Origin: Coemansia sp. RSA 487
Taxonomy: Eukaryota; Kickxellomycota; Kickxellomycetes; Kickxellales; Kickxellaceae
DNA: 64,000 nt
Direction of reading: 5' to 3'
Assembly: GCA_027577595.1 (NCBI GenBank)
Contig: JANBRJ010000002.1
Location: 186,001 to 250,000 of the forward strand
Of this stretch, positions 48,064 through 59,475 are shown piece by piece. A model generated the notes under the pieces. That model worked only from the letters and a program-made list of their open reading frames with translations, was not told the origin of the DNA and did no database searches. Position numbers and translations under genes: made by a program. How positions within the stretch are numbered: the stretch's first letter is position 1; every line of letters starts with the position of its first letter.

Positions 48064-48482
48064 GCTACTTTTACTGGCAACCGTTGTTCCACCAAGAAAA
48101 AAATCTTTTCAGTTTCTTCTTTTTCAGCTCTTGCCGATATTCCCCTCTCTCTTGAGCAGCTCACTTTCTCTCAAGCCCTTGCAAAACGCGGTCACAAAAA
48201 TATCGCTTGCCAATCTCTCAGAATCAAGCTGCCAGAAACCACCACCTTCCAAGCAACCGTGGTTTTTTTTATCGCCCAGCCTTTCTTCGTGTATTAATCG
48301 TCTGCCATTTTCCCCTGGCCCTTTAAAAGGACTTCTTCCCCCCTCTGTTCCGTCTACCCAGCTCTTTTTTGTTTCAGACATTTTGGAAGGGACCCCCTCG
48401 AGTTTATCTCCTTTTACTTCTCTGGTAAAGCAGTTTTCTGTTTGTTGCTTGACACATTGCTCTTGAGCAGATATTTTTGAAA

Positions 48483-51227
48483 ATGGCGTTCTCTAAACCC
48501 ACGATGGCTGCGCTGGCTTCTTCGGCCGCGTCTGCAGTTACGCCTGCCCTGCCAAAACAGCACACTGCTGCACTCGCCGCATCCGCACTCAGAGCCGTTT
48601 CTCACACGCAACGGCGGTTCAAGGCCACAGCTCCGTAAGTACTCGCTGATTCTTATTGTCCTTTAGTTCTCTTGTTCTTCCCTTTGTACATCGCATGCAT
48701 TGCTGCATTTTGTTATCGGCCTTCATCGCATTCAATGACAACGGAAAAAGGAGGGATGCATGCCACAGCTTGTGTGGCTTCAGTGCCGCAATCGTATTGA
48801 AGAGACGGTACCACGCATGGCTCTCTCGCTTCACTGTTCTGTGTGCGTGTTTTGGGTATGGCGTGTGTTCTGGGGTAAGCCTAGGGGATAATCACTAGCA
48901 GATCATGCTCTGGCTCCCTTTGTCTGACCTGATTGCACTGAAACGCTCGTCCCAGCTAACACATCCCAGACTCTCCCGTGTCAAAATTGGAATATGCATG
49001 TCCGAACAGTATCGGCTGTAAAAAACGTGCATGGGTAACCAATGTCAAAAAGCATATTCTCTGGCGTTCCTCCACTCACTCCATTTGTCAATCAACATAA
49101 AATCACCACTAGTAGATCAATCTCGATAAAAAGCCAAGATAAGCACTTGTCTGGGATTGGTTTTTTTACTGGCATTTGAGATGTTGGTTTTGGAGGCGCA
49201 TTCGCATCATTATTGGCTTTGTTCGTTTGATAATTCGTCAGATATATTCTAAATAGCCCATTTGGGACACGCTCTCTATCTGGTTTCTCGTCTGTAGTGT
49301 CAAGGAAAACGCACAGTATGCCACTTCCAGCCACGCCACTGCTTCTGCTTCGTCTGCTGCTGCTGCCTCAGCTGCGTCTCCGCAGACATGGACCACCCCT
49401 GCCCAGCCATTGACCCAGCGTACAGAAAAGGAGTTTGACGACAGCTTCGTTGGCATGACCGGCGGCGAGATTTTCCACGAGATGATGCTGCGCCATGGAG
49501 TCGATAAGGTCTTTGGATACCCTGGCGGTGCAATCTTGCCTGTGTTCGACGCCATCTACAACTCGACCTATTTCGACTTTGTGCTTCCACGGCACGAGCA
49601 GGGTGCTGGACACATGGCCGAGGCGTATGCCCGCATTGCCGGCAAGCCAGGCGTTGTCCTTGTCACATCCGGCCCTGGCGCGACAAATATCATTACTCCT
49701 CTGCAGGACGCTCTCTCCGACGGCGTACCACTGATTGTATTTAGCGGACAGGTGCCAACCTCAGCCATTGGCAGCGACGGCTTCCAGGAGGCGGATATTG
49801 TCGGCATTTCGCGCTCGTGCACAAAGTGGAATGTCATGGTCAAGGACATTGCAGAGCTGCCGCGCCGCATCAACGAGGCGTTTGAGATTGCCACCTCCGG
49901 ACGCCCGGGTCCTGTGCTTGTTGATCTGCCCAAGGACATCACTGGAGGCGTTCTGAACCATGCAATCCCGAACACGCGTCCCTTCCTTCCCTCGCGGCCG
50001 ATGCCGGAGAGTATCGGAAGGTCGGGTGCCAACAACGCAGCCCGCGGCCACCAGGAGGCTCTGCAGCGCGTTGCGGAGTTGTGCAACAACGCAAAGAAGC
50101 CCATCATCTACGCAGGCCATGGAATCCTGTCGTCGCCCAACGGCTGGAAGCTGCTTCGCGAGTTTGCCGACAAGGCCAACATTCCAGTCACAACAACTCT
50201 GCTAGGGCTTGGGGCCTTTGACGAGCTGGATCCAAAGAGTCTGCACATGCTCGGCATGCACGGCAGCGTGTACGCCAACCTGTCCATCCAAAGCGCCGAT
50301 CTCGTCCTTGCTCTGGGCGCTCGGTTTGACGACCGTGTGACAGGCAACCTGCGGCACTTTGCGCCCGAGGCCAAGAAGGCAGCGCTCGAGGGCCGTGGAG
50401 GCATCGTGCACTTTGACATTCTTCCAAAGAACATTAACAAGACCGTGAACGCAGATGTTGCCGTTGAGGGCGATGTGGGCGAAAACATTGCTGCTCTCCT
50501 CCCGCATGTTGTACACCGCACGCGCGACCTGTGGTTCGACAAGATCCAAAGATGGAAGGCAAAGTACCCGTTCACATACTCATCCGAGGTCGATCCCTCG
50601 CGCGACCTCAAGCCCCAGTCTGTCATCGTTGAGTTGAACAGGCAGCTGGAGAACGAGAAGCGCAACACGATTCTCACCACCGGTGTGGGACAGCACCAGA
50701 TGTGGGCCGCACAGTATTATCGCTGGCGCTATCCACACACCTTTGTGACGTCAGGCGGCCTCGGGACCATGGGCTTTGGCGTTCCGGCAGCGATTGGTGC
50801 AAAGGTGGCTGCGCCCGAAAAGACCGTCATCAACATCGATGGCGATGGTTCGTTCTCGATGACGGCCATGGAGATGGCGACGTCGGCCCAGTACGGCATC
50901 GGCGCTAAGCAGCTTGTGCTCAACAACAACTTCCAGGGAATGGTCAAGCAGTGGCAGGACCTGTTCTACGACAAGCGGCACTCGCACACGCCCATGCGCA
51001 ACCCCGACTTCGTAAAGCTCGCCGAGGCCATGGGCGTGCGCGGAATGAAGGTCACAAATCTCAACGACTTGCCGCAGGTCATCGAGGAGTTCTTGCGCGA
51101 GCCCGGACCAGTCATGCTTGAGGCTGTTGTTGATGCTGCGGAGCATGTGTATCCGATGGCGCCTGGTGGCAAGCCCCTCAACGAGATGGTTCTTGCAAAT
51201 GGCCAAAAGATTGACGATTTCTACTAG
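48483..51227 (+). CDS. ILV2: Acetolactate synthase catalytic subunit, mitochondrial (ILV2), two exons
   Basis: First common enzyme of branched-chain amino acid synthesis; joins pyruvate with pyruvate or 2-oxobutyrate using TPP, Mg2+ and FAD. Exon 1 (48483-48634) gives the presequence start (MAFSKPTMAALASSAASAVT). The intron (48635-49297, 663 bases) has GTAAGT and CTGTAG ends. Exon 2 (49298-51227) restores frame: 693 residues, against 687 in yeast. The catalytic Glu is in LPRHEQGAGHMAEAY (about residue 151). The TPP/Mg motif starts GDGSF (about 566) and continues to NNN. Herbicide-contact residues are wild type: Pro in SGQVPTSAIGSDGFQE and Trp in VKQWQD. No ATG of its own begins exon 2, so the upstream exon is needed. 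The gene ends 53 bases from the convergent nucleoside transporter. Confidence 0.96.
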
Positions 51228-51280
51228 TTGTTTTCCCAATGTTTCCACTCCAACTTCACCTTATCCATTATAAAAAAGTA

Positions 51281-53038
51281 CTAAATAACCATTGATACGA
51301 TAGCAGCTGAGATTGACGTTGCAATGCAGCCAGTTATACAGGAGCTGAGCGCCAGGCGCGAAAAGTCTGCCCTGCGCGAGGGAGCCAGCGTGCCGCAGAT
51401 CCCGATCAGTATGGCCATGCTCCCAAGGTTTCCGTACCCACAAAGCGCAAACTCGATGATGGTTCTGCTGCGCGGGCTGAGCAGCGACTTGATTGACGGG
51501 CCGCTGGAGCTGTCTGTGAGCCGCTGGTATGCGACCAGCTCGTTGACAATGAACTTGAGGCCCAGGAGCTTTGAGACGGAGAGCACGTCTTGCGAGGACA
51601 CGCCAAGCAGCCACGCATAGGGATAGAGGATGTAGCTGAGGATGAGCTCAAGCGTCAAGTTGTTGATCGAAACAAACTGCCCGAACCAGGTGAAGAAAAA
51701 ATCCACCAGATTGACGGTCGATATCATGGCGATCAGGTTGGCCGCAATCATCAAGACAAGGTTGATTCCGATGGCCGCGCCATTGCCGATGGCGTGCAGG
51801 ACGTTGGCTTCGTCCGTGTGCCGTGACGGGTCGACGGCTCTGCCGCGGGTCAGCGGCTCCTCGGTTTCGGGATACCGGATCTTGCTCAGCGCCAGAGAGC
51901 ATGGGATCGACATGATGCAAGCGGTGATGAGGCTGGCTGGGTCTACGCCAAGCACAAAGTACGCTTGCAGCGTGGATCCACTGACTGTCGCAAACCCGGC
52001 GGTCATGCATGCATGGATCTCCGAGCTTGTCATGTATTCGATGTGGTCCTTGACCAGCAGCATGTTCTCGGTCATCCCGATGAACGGGGATGCTGCGGCG
52101 ACCAGTGCCTCGACGCCCGACACGTCAAGAAGCCTTTGGAGCATCTGCCCGAGGTGCCGTAGCAGCCACTGCATGCCGCCCAGATAGTACACCATCTGTA
52201 TGAAAGATGCAAAGAAAATGACTGCGGGAAACACAGCCATTGCAAAGAACGTCATTGCGCCGACATCGTCTCCGAACACGAACTTTGCGCCGTAACTCGA
52301 GAAATCGAGAAAGTCGCTGGCTCTGTTGGCCATCCACGTGAAGAAGGCCAAACCCCATTTGGTCTTGACGACGATGCAGCCGAGACAGAACTGCAAAAGC
52401 ATCCCAACAAGCACTGTGCGCCACTGGATGCTGCGTGGGTGCTTGGATGTGAGAGTAAGGATGCAAAGAATGATAACGATTCCGAAAAGCGAGTGCATCC
52501 GATCGATGCGCGTGCCCAAGGTGCTGGCCGGCAGACTGAGAGACACGGACAAAACGATGGCCAGAGGCACCGCTGCTGCCAGGACATAGCGAACACGGCT
52601 TGGGATGCGCCGGATGTAGCAAATTGCTTTGCTACAAACACTGGACACTGGACGAACGACAAATGACGTGCCCGTGAATGCAAAGAGTATTTTGAACGAG
52701 ATGAAAATGTAGATGAATATAAATGGTAGTATATCGGACGGCTGTGTTTTCCTCTTCAGGGCCACAGAGGCGACAAAATAGCCTGTGATTACTAGCCAGA
52801 TAGCCAGACACCAATAGGCCTTGTAGCACCTCCAAGAAAAACGCACGTAGTGAATGACATTGGGTCTGCTTCCTCTACTCTCGTACTTTTCTCGCTCTGT
52901 GGGCTCAGCATCAACACCGCCATCATCCATCGCCTTTTCTAATTTGGCTTCCACAGATGTCTGTTTGGTTGATGCGCCAATGTCGCTGCTTTTGCTGTTA
53001 TTGTCATTTGCCTCAGCCTGTTGTATATGTCTGTCCAT
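51281..53038 (-). CDS. Concentrative nucleoside transporter, paralogue 1
   Basis: A 585-residue polytopic membrane protein of the CNT (SLC28/NupC) family, which imports nucleosides with H+ or Na+. The first ~75 residues are hydrophilic; about ten hydrophobic spans follow. Family blocks include WGLAFFTWMANRASDFL, the hairpin ASPFIGMTENMLLVKDHIEY, MTAGFATVSGSTLQAYFVLG, LGLKFIVNELVAY (the Glu expected to hold the ribose) and CGYGNLGSMA. In characterised CNTs the hairpin reads GQ(T/S)E and Gln, Thr and Glu contact the base; here Gln is Met. It is probably in the plasma membrane. Tandem to a paralogue 789 bases upstream in the same direction; ATG 53038 is the only suitable start. Confidence 0.93.
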   Translation of the reverse strand: MDRHIQQAEANDNNSKSSDIGASTKQTSVEAKLEKAMDDGGVDAEPTEREKYESRGSRPNVIHYVRFSWRCYKAYWCLAIWLVITGYFVASVALKRKTQPSDILPFIFIYIFISFKILFAFTGTSFVVRPVSSVCSKAICYIRRIPSRVRYVLAAAVPLAIVLSVSLSLPASTLGTRIDRMHSLFGIVIILCILTLTSKHPRSIQWRTVLVGMLLQFCLGCIVVKTKWGLAFFTWMANRASDFLDFSSYGAKFVFGDDVGAMTFFAMAVFPAVIFFASFIQMVYYLGGMQWLLRHLGQMLQRLLDVSGVEALVAAASPFIGMTENMLLVKDHIEYMTSSEIHACMTAGFATVSGSTLQAYFVLGVDPASLITACIMSIPCSLALSKIRYPETEEPLTRGRAVDPSRHTDEANVLHAIGNGAAIGINLVLMIAANLIAMISTVNLVDFFFTWFGQFVSINNLTLELILSYILYPYAWLLGVSSQDVLSVSKLLGLKFIVNELVAYQRLTDSSSGPSIKSLLSPRSRTIIEFALCGYGNLGSMAILIGICGTLAPSRRADFSRLALSSCITGCIATSISAAIVSMVI

Positions 53039-53827
53039 ACGATAAAAGCTAAATAGGAATACTAAGCTCTAATATGTCAATGCAAATAACGAAAAAAATA
53101 CTATAGTTCTAGAGAGTAACCTTGTTTAATAGCCGATGTTTCGAGTGGAAATATATTGCAACCAGTTTTTCTTTTCTTTTTTTCTTTAGTTTGTGGCAAT
53201 TGTTGAAGGATAGAATGAGGATGCCTATTGCAATTGCAATTACAATTGCGAGGCTGCTCTTGTACACTCCCCCCCAAAGTGTACCCGAAAAGAATAATAG
53301 ATACGCGGCTTAATTCCATCCATTGTTGGGTTGCTAGTCCTTTGTTTTGTCTAATTCACATGGGATAGTAATGCCGTTTACTAGAGATATCATCCAAGTT
53401 AGCTTTCGTTGTGTAAGCGGCATATGACTAATTGACACCAGCTTGGAAAGTGTGGTTAGATTTTAAATAGTAATTGGTCAAGTGCACACATGTCAGTAGA
53501 GCCTGCGCTTGACCTATCGGATATTTTCAGCCCATATAAAAAACAAATATTGATTCATTGCCAGAAAATAGCCTATAACTTACTGCTCAGGGATATTGCA
53601 CTGGGCTTGCATAAACAACCCTCAGGACAATATAGTAGAATCCCAAAGGCATTTACTCTTTGTTTTGTGACGTGTCAAGGTTATTTGTTATATTTAATTA
53701 GCGAGATGGAGAAAAAAATAGTTCACATGGGAGAGAAATGTACACCGAAAAAGAAAAACGACAATGTACGCTTCACTCAGCCTCATCGGAGAACTCCAAT
53801 TGTATCCACGTTGAAAGTAATATTGCT
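53039..53827. other. Spacer between the tandem nucleoside transporter genes
   Basis: 789 bases, AT-rich: promoter of paralogue 1 and 3' region of paralogue 2. The plus-strand ORF at 53490-53831 has no recognisable features. A short CAATTG-type repeated stretch lies at about 53,228-53,250 (TTGCAATTGCAATTACAATT). Confidence 0.55.
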
Positions 53828-55621
53828 TTAGACAATCATCGATACGATGGCAGCTGTCAGCATGGTCGCAATAGCTCCAGTAAGACATGCACTCAAGACA
53901 AGCCTAGACACGTCTCCTTTCCGCGAAGGCGCTAAAGACCCGATCACAGCAACGACTTGCGCAACGGACCCCGTGTTGGCAAACCCAGCAAGAGCAAACT
54001 GCGCAATCAACAGGCCACGGGCAGACAGACGGTCTTGCACTGGCGTCACCCCCGTCGCACCAGTAAGCTGTGAATAGGCAATAAACTCGTTTGCAACAAG
54101 CTTTAGGCCAAGAAGCTTGGACACTGCCAAAACATCGCTTGATGGCACACCGAGCAGCCACGTTAGTGGATATAACAGATACCCGAGCATAAGCTCGATC
54201 GTGAGGCTGTGGATTCCAATAAACTGACCAAACCATGTAAGCAAGAAATTGATAGCGTAGATGAGTGACACCGTTCCTATAATTGTTGCAAGAATCAGCA
54301 GCGACAAGTGGATGCCAGTGGCAGCTCCGTTTCCCAGCGCATGCAGTATGTTTGTTTCCTTTTTGCGCTCCGACAGCACAACCCGTCCACGCGTCAGAGG
54401 CTCTTCGGTCTCCGGATACCGGATTTTGCTCAAGGCAAGTGAGCATGGGATGGACATTATACATGCAGTAATGAGGCTTTTTGCGTCCACGCCAAGCACC
54501 ACATATGCCTGGAAAACAGATCCGCTTATAGTGGCAAATCCAGCAGTCATGCACGCGTGAAGCTCCGAGTTCGTCATATGCTCGAGATAATCCTTGACAA
54601 GCAGGGTGTTTTCACTTTGGCCGATAAAAGGCGACGCAGATGCAACAATGGCTTCTGCTCCAGATGTGCCGAGAGTCTTGTAAAAGAACCATCCAACATG
54701 CTCAAGCAGCCACTGGATCGCACCCACATAGTACATCATCTGGACAAATGAAGCAAAAAATATAATGACTGGAAACACGGTGACTGCGATAGCTCCGCTG
54801 TTTACCGCGGCATCGCCAAAGAACAAAACTGCACCATAGCGAGCAAATGCTAGAAACCCCGATGCAGCATTTGCCAGCCATGTAAATAGGCCGCTCCCCC
54901 ATCTCGTCTTCATAACAATACAGCCTAGGAAGAATTGCATCATATAGCCAACAATTACTGTGCGCCAATTGATATGCTGGCGATTGCGAGACGTTGCAAT
55001 CAAAAGCGCCGTGATTACAATTATCCCCAGGAACGACTGCATCCGTGCAAGCCGAGACTCGCCCTTGCGCACGGGAAGGCTCAGAGAAACGCTTAGCGAC
55101 AATGCCACCAGGAAGGAGCTGCTTAGCATATACTGCATGCGGCTGGAAAGCTTACTATCAAGCTTAAGGACAAGCCCATTAAATATATACCCCAGGCGCC
55201 TGCTTCTAAACCGACGCATAGGGATGTAGTAGAATGCAATACGCCCCGAAATAAAAATATACAGAAAAATAAACGGCAGCAGGTCTGATGCCTGAGTCTT
55301 CTGTCGGGCTGCCAGACCTGCAATAAAGTACACGCTAAGCATAAACCAGGCTACCAACATCCAGTACTGCCTGTACCGAAGTGCCAGCTGCTTGAATCTC
55401 CCAAATATACCTGAATTATCCGGAACCGATTTTGGCTCTGGATCGGCATTGTCTGCATTTTTCCTTGAATATTCGCTCTCTGTGTTGGGCTCGCTAACAT
55501 AGGGCTCATCCTTGGAAAGCGTGCTTGTTGTTTGAATAAAATCTACAGAGTCTATAGACAATGCCCGTGAGTTGGCTGTTAAAAGATCAGGTTCGCTATG
55601 ACTATATTTGTTTATCGACAT
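53828..55621 (-). CDS. Concentrative nucleoside transporter, paralogue 2
   Basis: A 597-residue CNT family protein, collinear with paralogue 1 throughout. After a ~90-residue hydrophilic, Asp/Ser-rich N-terminus come about ten membrane spans. Family blocks are WGSGLFTWLANAASGFLAF, ASPFIGQSENTLLVKDYLEH (canonical GQSE hairpin), MTAGFATISGSVFQAYVVLG, LGLKLVANEFIAY and AGFANTGSVA. With the canonical Gln, Ser and Glu retained, it should be a normal nucleoside importer. Both paralogues share a strongly conserved cytosolic segment (ACIMSIPCSLALSKIRYPET). ATG 55621 (MSINKYSHSEPDL) is the first in frame. Confidence 0.93.
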   Translation of the reverse strand: MSINKYSHSEPDLLTANSRALSIDSVDFIQTTSTLSKDEPYVSEPNTESEYSRKNADNADPEPKSVPDNSGIFGRFKQLALRYRQYWMLVAWFMLSVYFIAGLAARQKTQASDLLPFIFLYIFISGRIAFYYIPMRRFRSRRLGYIFNGLVLKLDSKLSSRMQYMLSSSFLVALSLSVSLSLPVRKGESRLARMQSFLGIIVITALLIATSRNRQHINWRTVIVGYMMQFFLGCIVMKTRWGSGLFTWLANAASGFLAFARYGAVLFFGDAAVNSGAIAVTVFPVIIFFASFVQMMYYVGAIQWLLEHVGWFFYKTLGTSGAEAIVASASPFIGQSENTLLVKDYLEHMTNSELHACMTAGFATISGSVFQAYVVLGVDAKSLITACIMSIPCSLALSKIRYPETEEPLTRGRVVLSERKKETNILHALGNGAATGIHLSLLILATIIGTVSLIYAINFLLTWFGQFIGIHSLTIELMLGYLLYPLTWLLGVPSSDVLAVSKLLGLKLVANEFIAYSQLTGATGVTPVQDRLSARGLLIAQFALAGFANTGSVAQVVAVIGSLAPSRKGDVSRLVLSACLTGAIATMLTAAIVSMIV

Positions 55622-56005
55622 TGGGACGTTGTTGTGGTAGCTAAATAAGGGCTATTTGTTATATGTTGTGAATCCAGTGGATTATTAGGATGAAGTGCCA
55701 CAAACAGTCGATAATATACAAAGAATGATTGCGATGAATTTATCGAAACGGAGAACGTAACTGGACAAAAAAAGACTTCAGTAGCATCTACATTCGACTT
55801 TGCTAACTAGCACGCCCCTCCTTCCCGCTGATATACTGTTGCAATATTTGCAAAGAATAAATCAACCCTAATCGATACCAGAATTTCGAAAAGTAAACGC
55901 TATTCACATTGCTCATGCTCTAATTAAAAGCAGTCAGGAAAAAGTACGTAGGTAAAAAAGAATAGCTCTAGAAACTAGCAAACCTTTCTATATATCTACC
56001 ACAGT
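55622..56005. other. Intergenic region, paralogue 2 promoter and RRP4 3' end
   Basis: 384 AT-rich bases; no gene or repeat seen. Confidence 0.55.
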
Positions 56006-56869
56006 TTAGGATTGCTGCGCTAGGTGAGCCTTGACAGCATGCGCAAGGTCCATGGCGATATCGCGGGTCAGCAAGTCTTTGACAGCGTGTCCCAGACTGG
56101 CCTCGTACGCAAAAATAATAGACGTATCAGTTATTTTGACATATAGCCGGTTCAGCAGCTGGATGCAGTTTGCGATGCGAGCGATTGTCTCCCTCTCGTC
56201 ATCCGAAATAAACTCGTTTTTGTCGGAGTAAATCAGCTCCGAGTTCTGCTCAATCTTCGATGCCGGTACATGCTTGCTGATCCAGATGTACCCGTTCACA
56301 CCAAGGACAACATCCACACCACAGGGGAGAGAATGGAAGTGGTTGCGGCTGCGGGGAACAAGCTGCGGAAACACCGTGACAAACGTGCCGTTTCTCAGCT
56401 TACCATACTGGATCGAGCGTGTGTGAAGTGAAAGCGCACCGTCGGCAAAGTACGACTGCACCTCGGCAAACACAAGGTCGCCTTCCGCAAAGAATGTACG
56501 CATTTGCAGCTCGTCAGACTCTGACTTGCGTCTTTGGATACCTCCGGGGAGATTAACTGATGAGAGCAGCAGCACGCCGTCTTGGCGCGAGTTCACATCA
56601 ACACGCCACCGCTTGGCTGCAACCTCGGTTATGCGCCCAACGATGATGTCGCCGATTTCGCCGCTGTACCGCTGCTTCAGGGGACGCACAGACACAAGCT
56701 TGTTGATCCGCTCGACTGCGCCGGCAACAGACGAGTATATTGTAGCGTTCTCCATAAACGTCCCATGGCCACGCATATAGGCAGAGTCACTGGTGACGAG
56801 TGTGCCAGGAGTAACTATGCGGGAGGCAATATCTCTGGCGTCTTGGGCTTCCGTGTCAACATCCATCAT
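56006..56869 (-). CDS. RRP4: Exosome complex cap subunit Rrp4
   Basis: A 287-residue S1/KH RNA-binding subunit of the RNA exosome cap, which guides substrates to the 3'-5' nuclease in nucleus and cytoplasm. The N-terminal barrel has VTPGTLVTSDSAYMRGHGTF and SVAGAVERINKLVSVRPLKQ. The S1 domain follows at about 67-106 (GEIGDIIVGRITEVAAKRWR), and the KH-type region has SLPCGVDVVLGVNGYIWISK near 180. This order, with the RGHGT and SVRPLK signatures, distinguishes Rrp4 from Csl4 and Rrp40. Length matches human EXOSC2 (293). I start at ATG 56869; the frame continues upstream without an ATG. The second ATG, 3 bases on, is equally possible. Confidence 0.95.
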   Translation of the reverse strand: MMDVDTEAQDARDIASRIVTPGTLVTSDSAYMRGHGTFMENATIYSSVAGAVERINKLVSVRPLKQRYSGEIGDIIVGRITEVAAKRWRVDVNSRQDGVLLLSSVNLPGGIQRRKSESDELQMRTFFAEGDLVFAEVQSYFADGALSLHTRSIQYGKLRNGTFVTVFPQLVPRSRNHFHSLPCGVDVVLGVNGYIWISKHVPASKIEQNSELIYSDKNEFISDDERETIARIANCIQLLNRLYVKITDTSIIFAYEASLGHAVKDLLTRDIAMDLAHAVKAHLAQQS

Positions 56870-57161
56870 GTTAAGCGCAGATATTTTGAGAGGTTTAGAG
56901 CTGTTCAAGAGTATGCCAGAAAAAATAAAGGTTTTGGTTTAAGAATATTGCAATTTTTTCTGGCAAAGCAAAAATTTTGGGAAACCCCCTTTGGCTCATA
57001 GCTTGGCAGCTATATTGTGGGGACTGGAAAATCCTGAAGGTGGCGATTCCGATACTCGATTCGATCTTGTTTATCGATGGATTCATATGCAACTAAAGTT
57101 CATATCATCACAGAGCCAATTATAAAAACATACTATTCTCTGCAGCGAGACAGAGTTTGTC

Positions 57162-59475
<2,314 letters not shown>

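Larger units (their letters stand above)
47479..48482. promoter_or_regulatory. ILV2 upstream region
   Basis: 1.0 kb between ILV6-B and ILV2. Two perfect Gcn4-type heptamers lie 8 bases apart at 47735-47756. A TATAAAA at 48057-48063 could be the core promoter, with a pyrimidine-rich leader of about 400 bases. No separate gene seen. Confidence 0.6.

Noticed and set aside
53490-53831. 113-codon ORF between the transporter genes
   Set aside because: No homology or coding composition; it overlaps the 3' end of paralogue 2 on the opposite strand.
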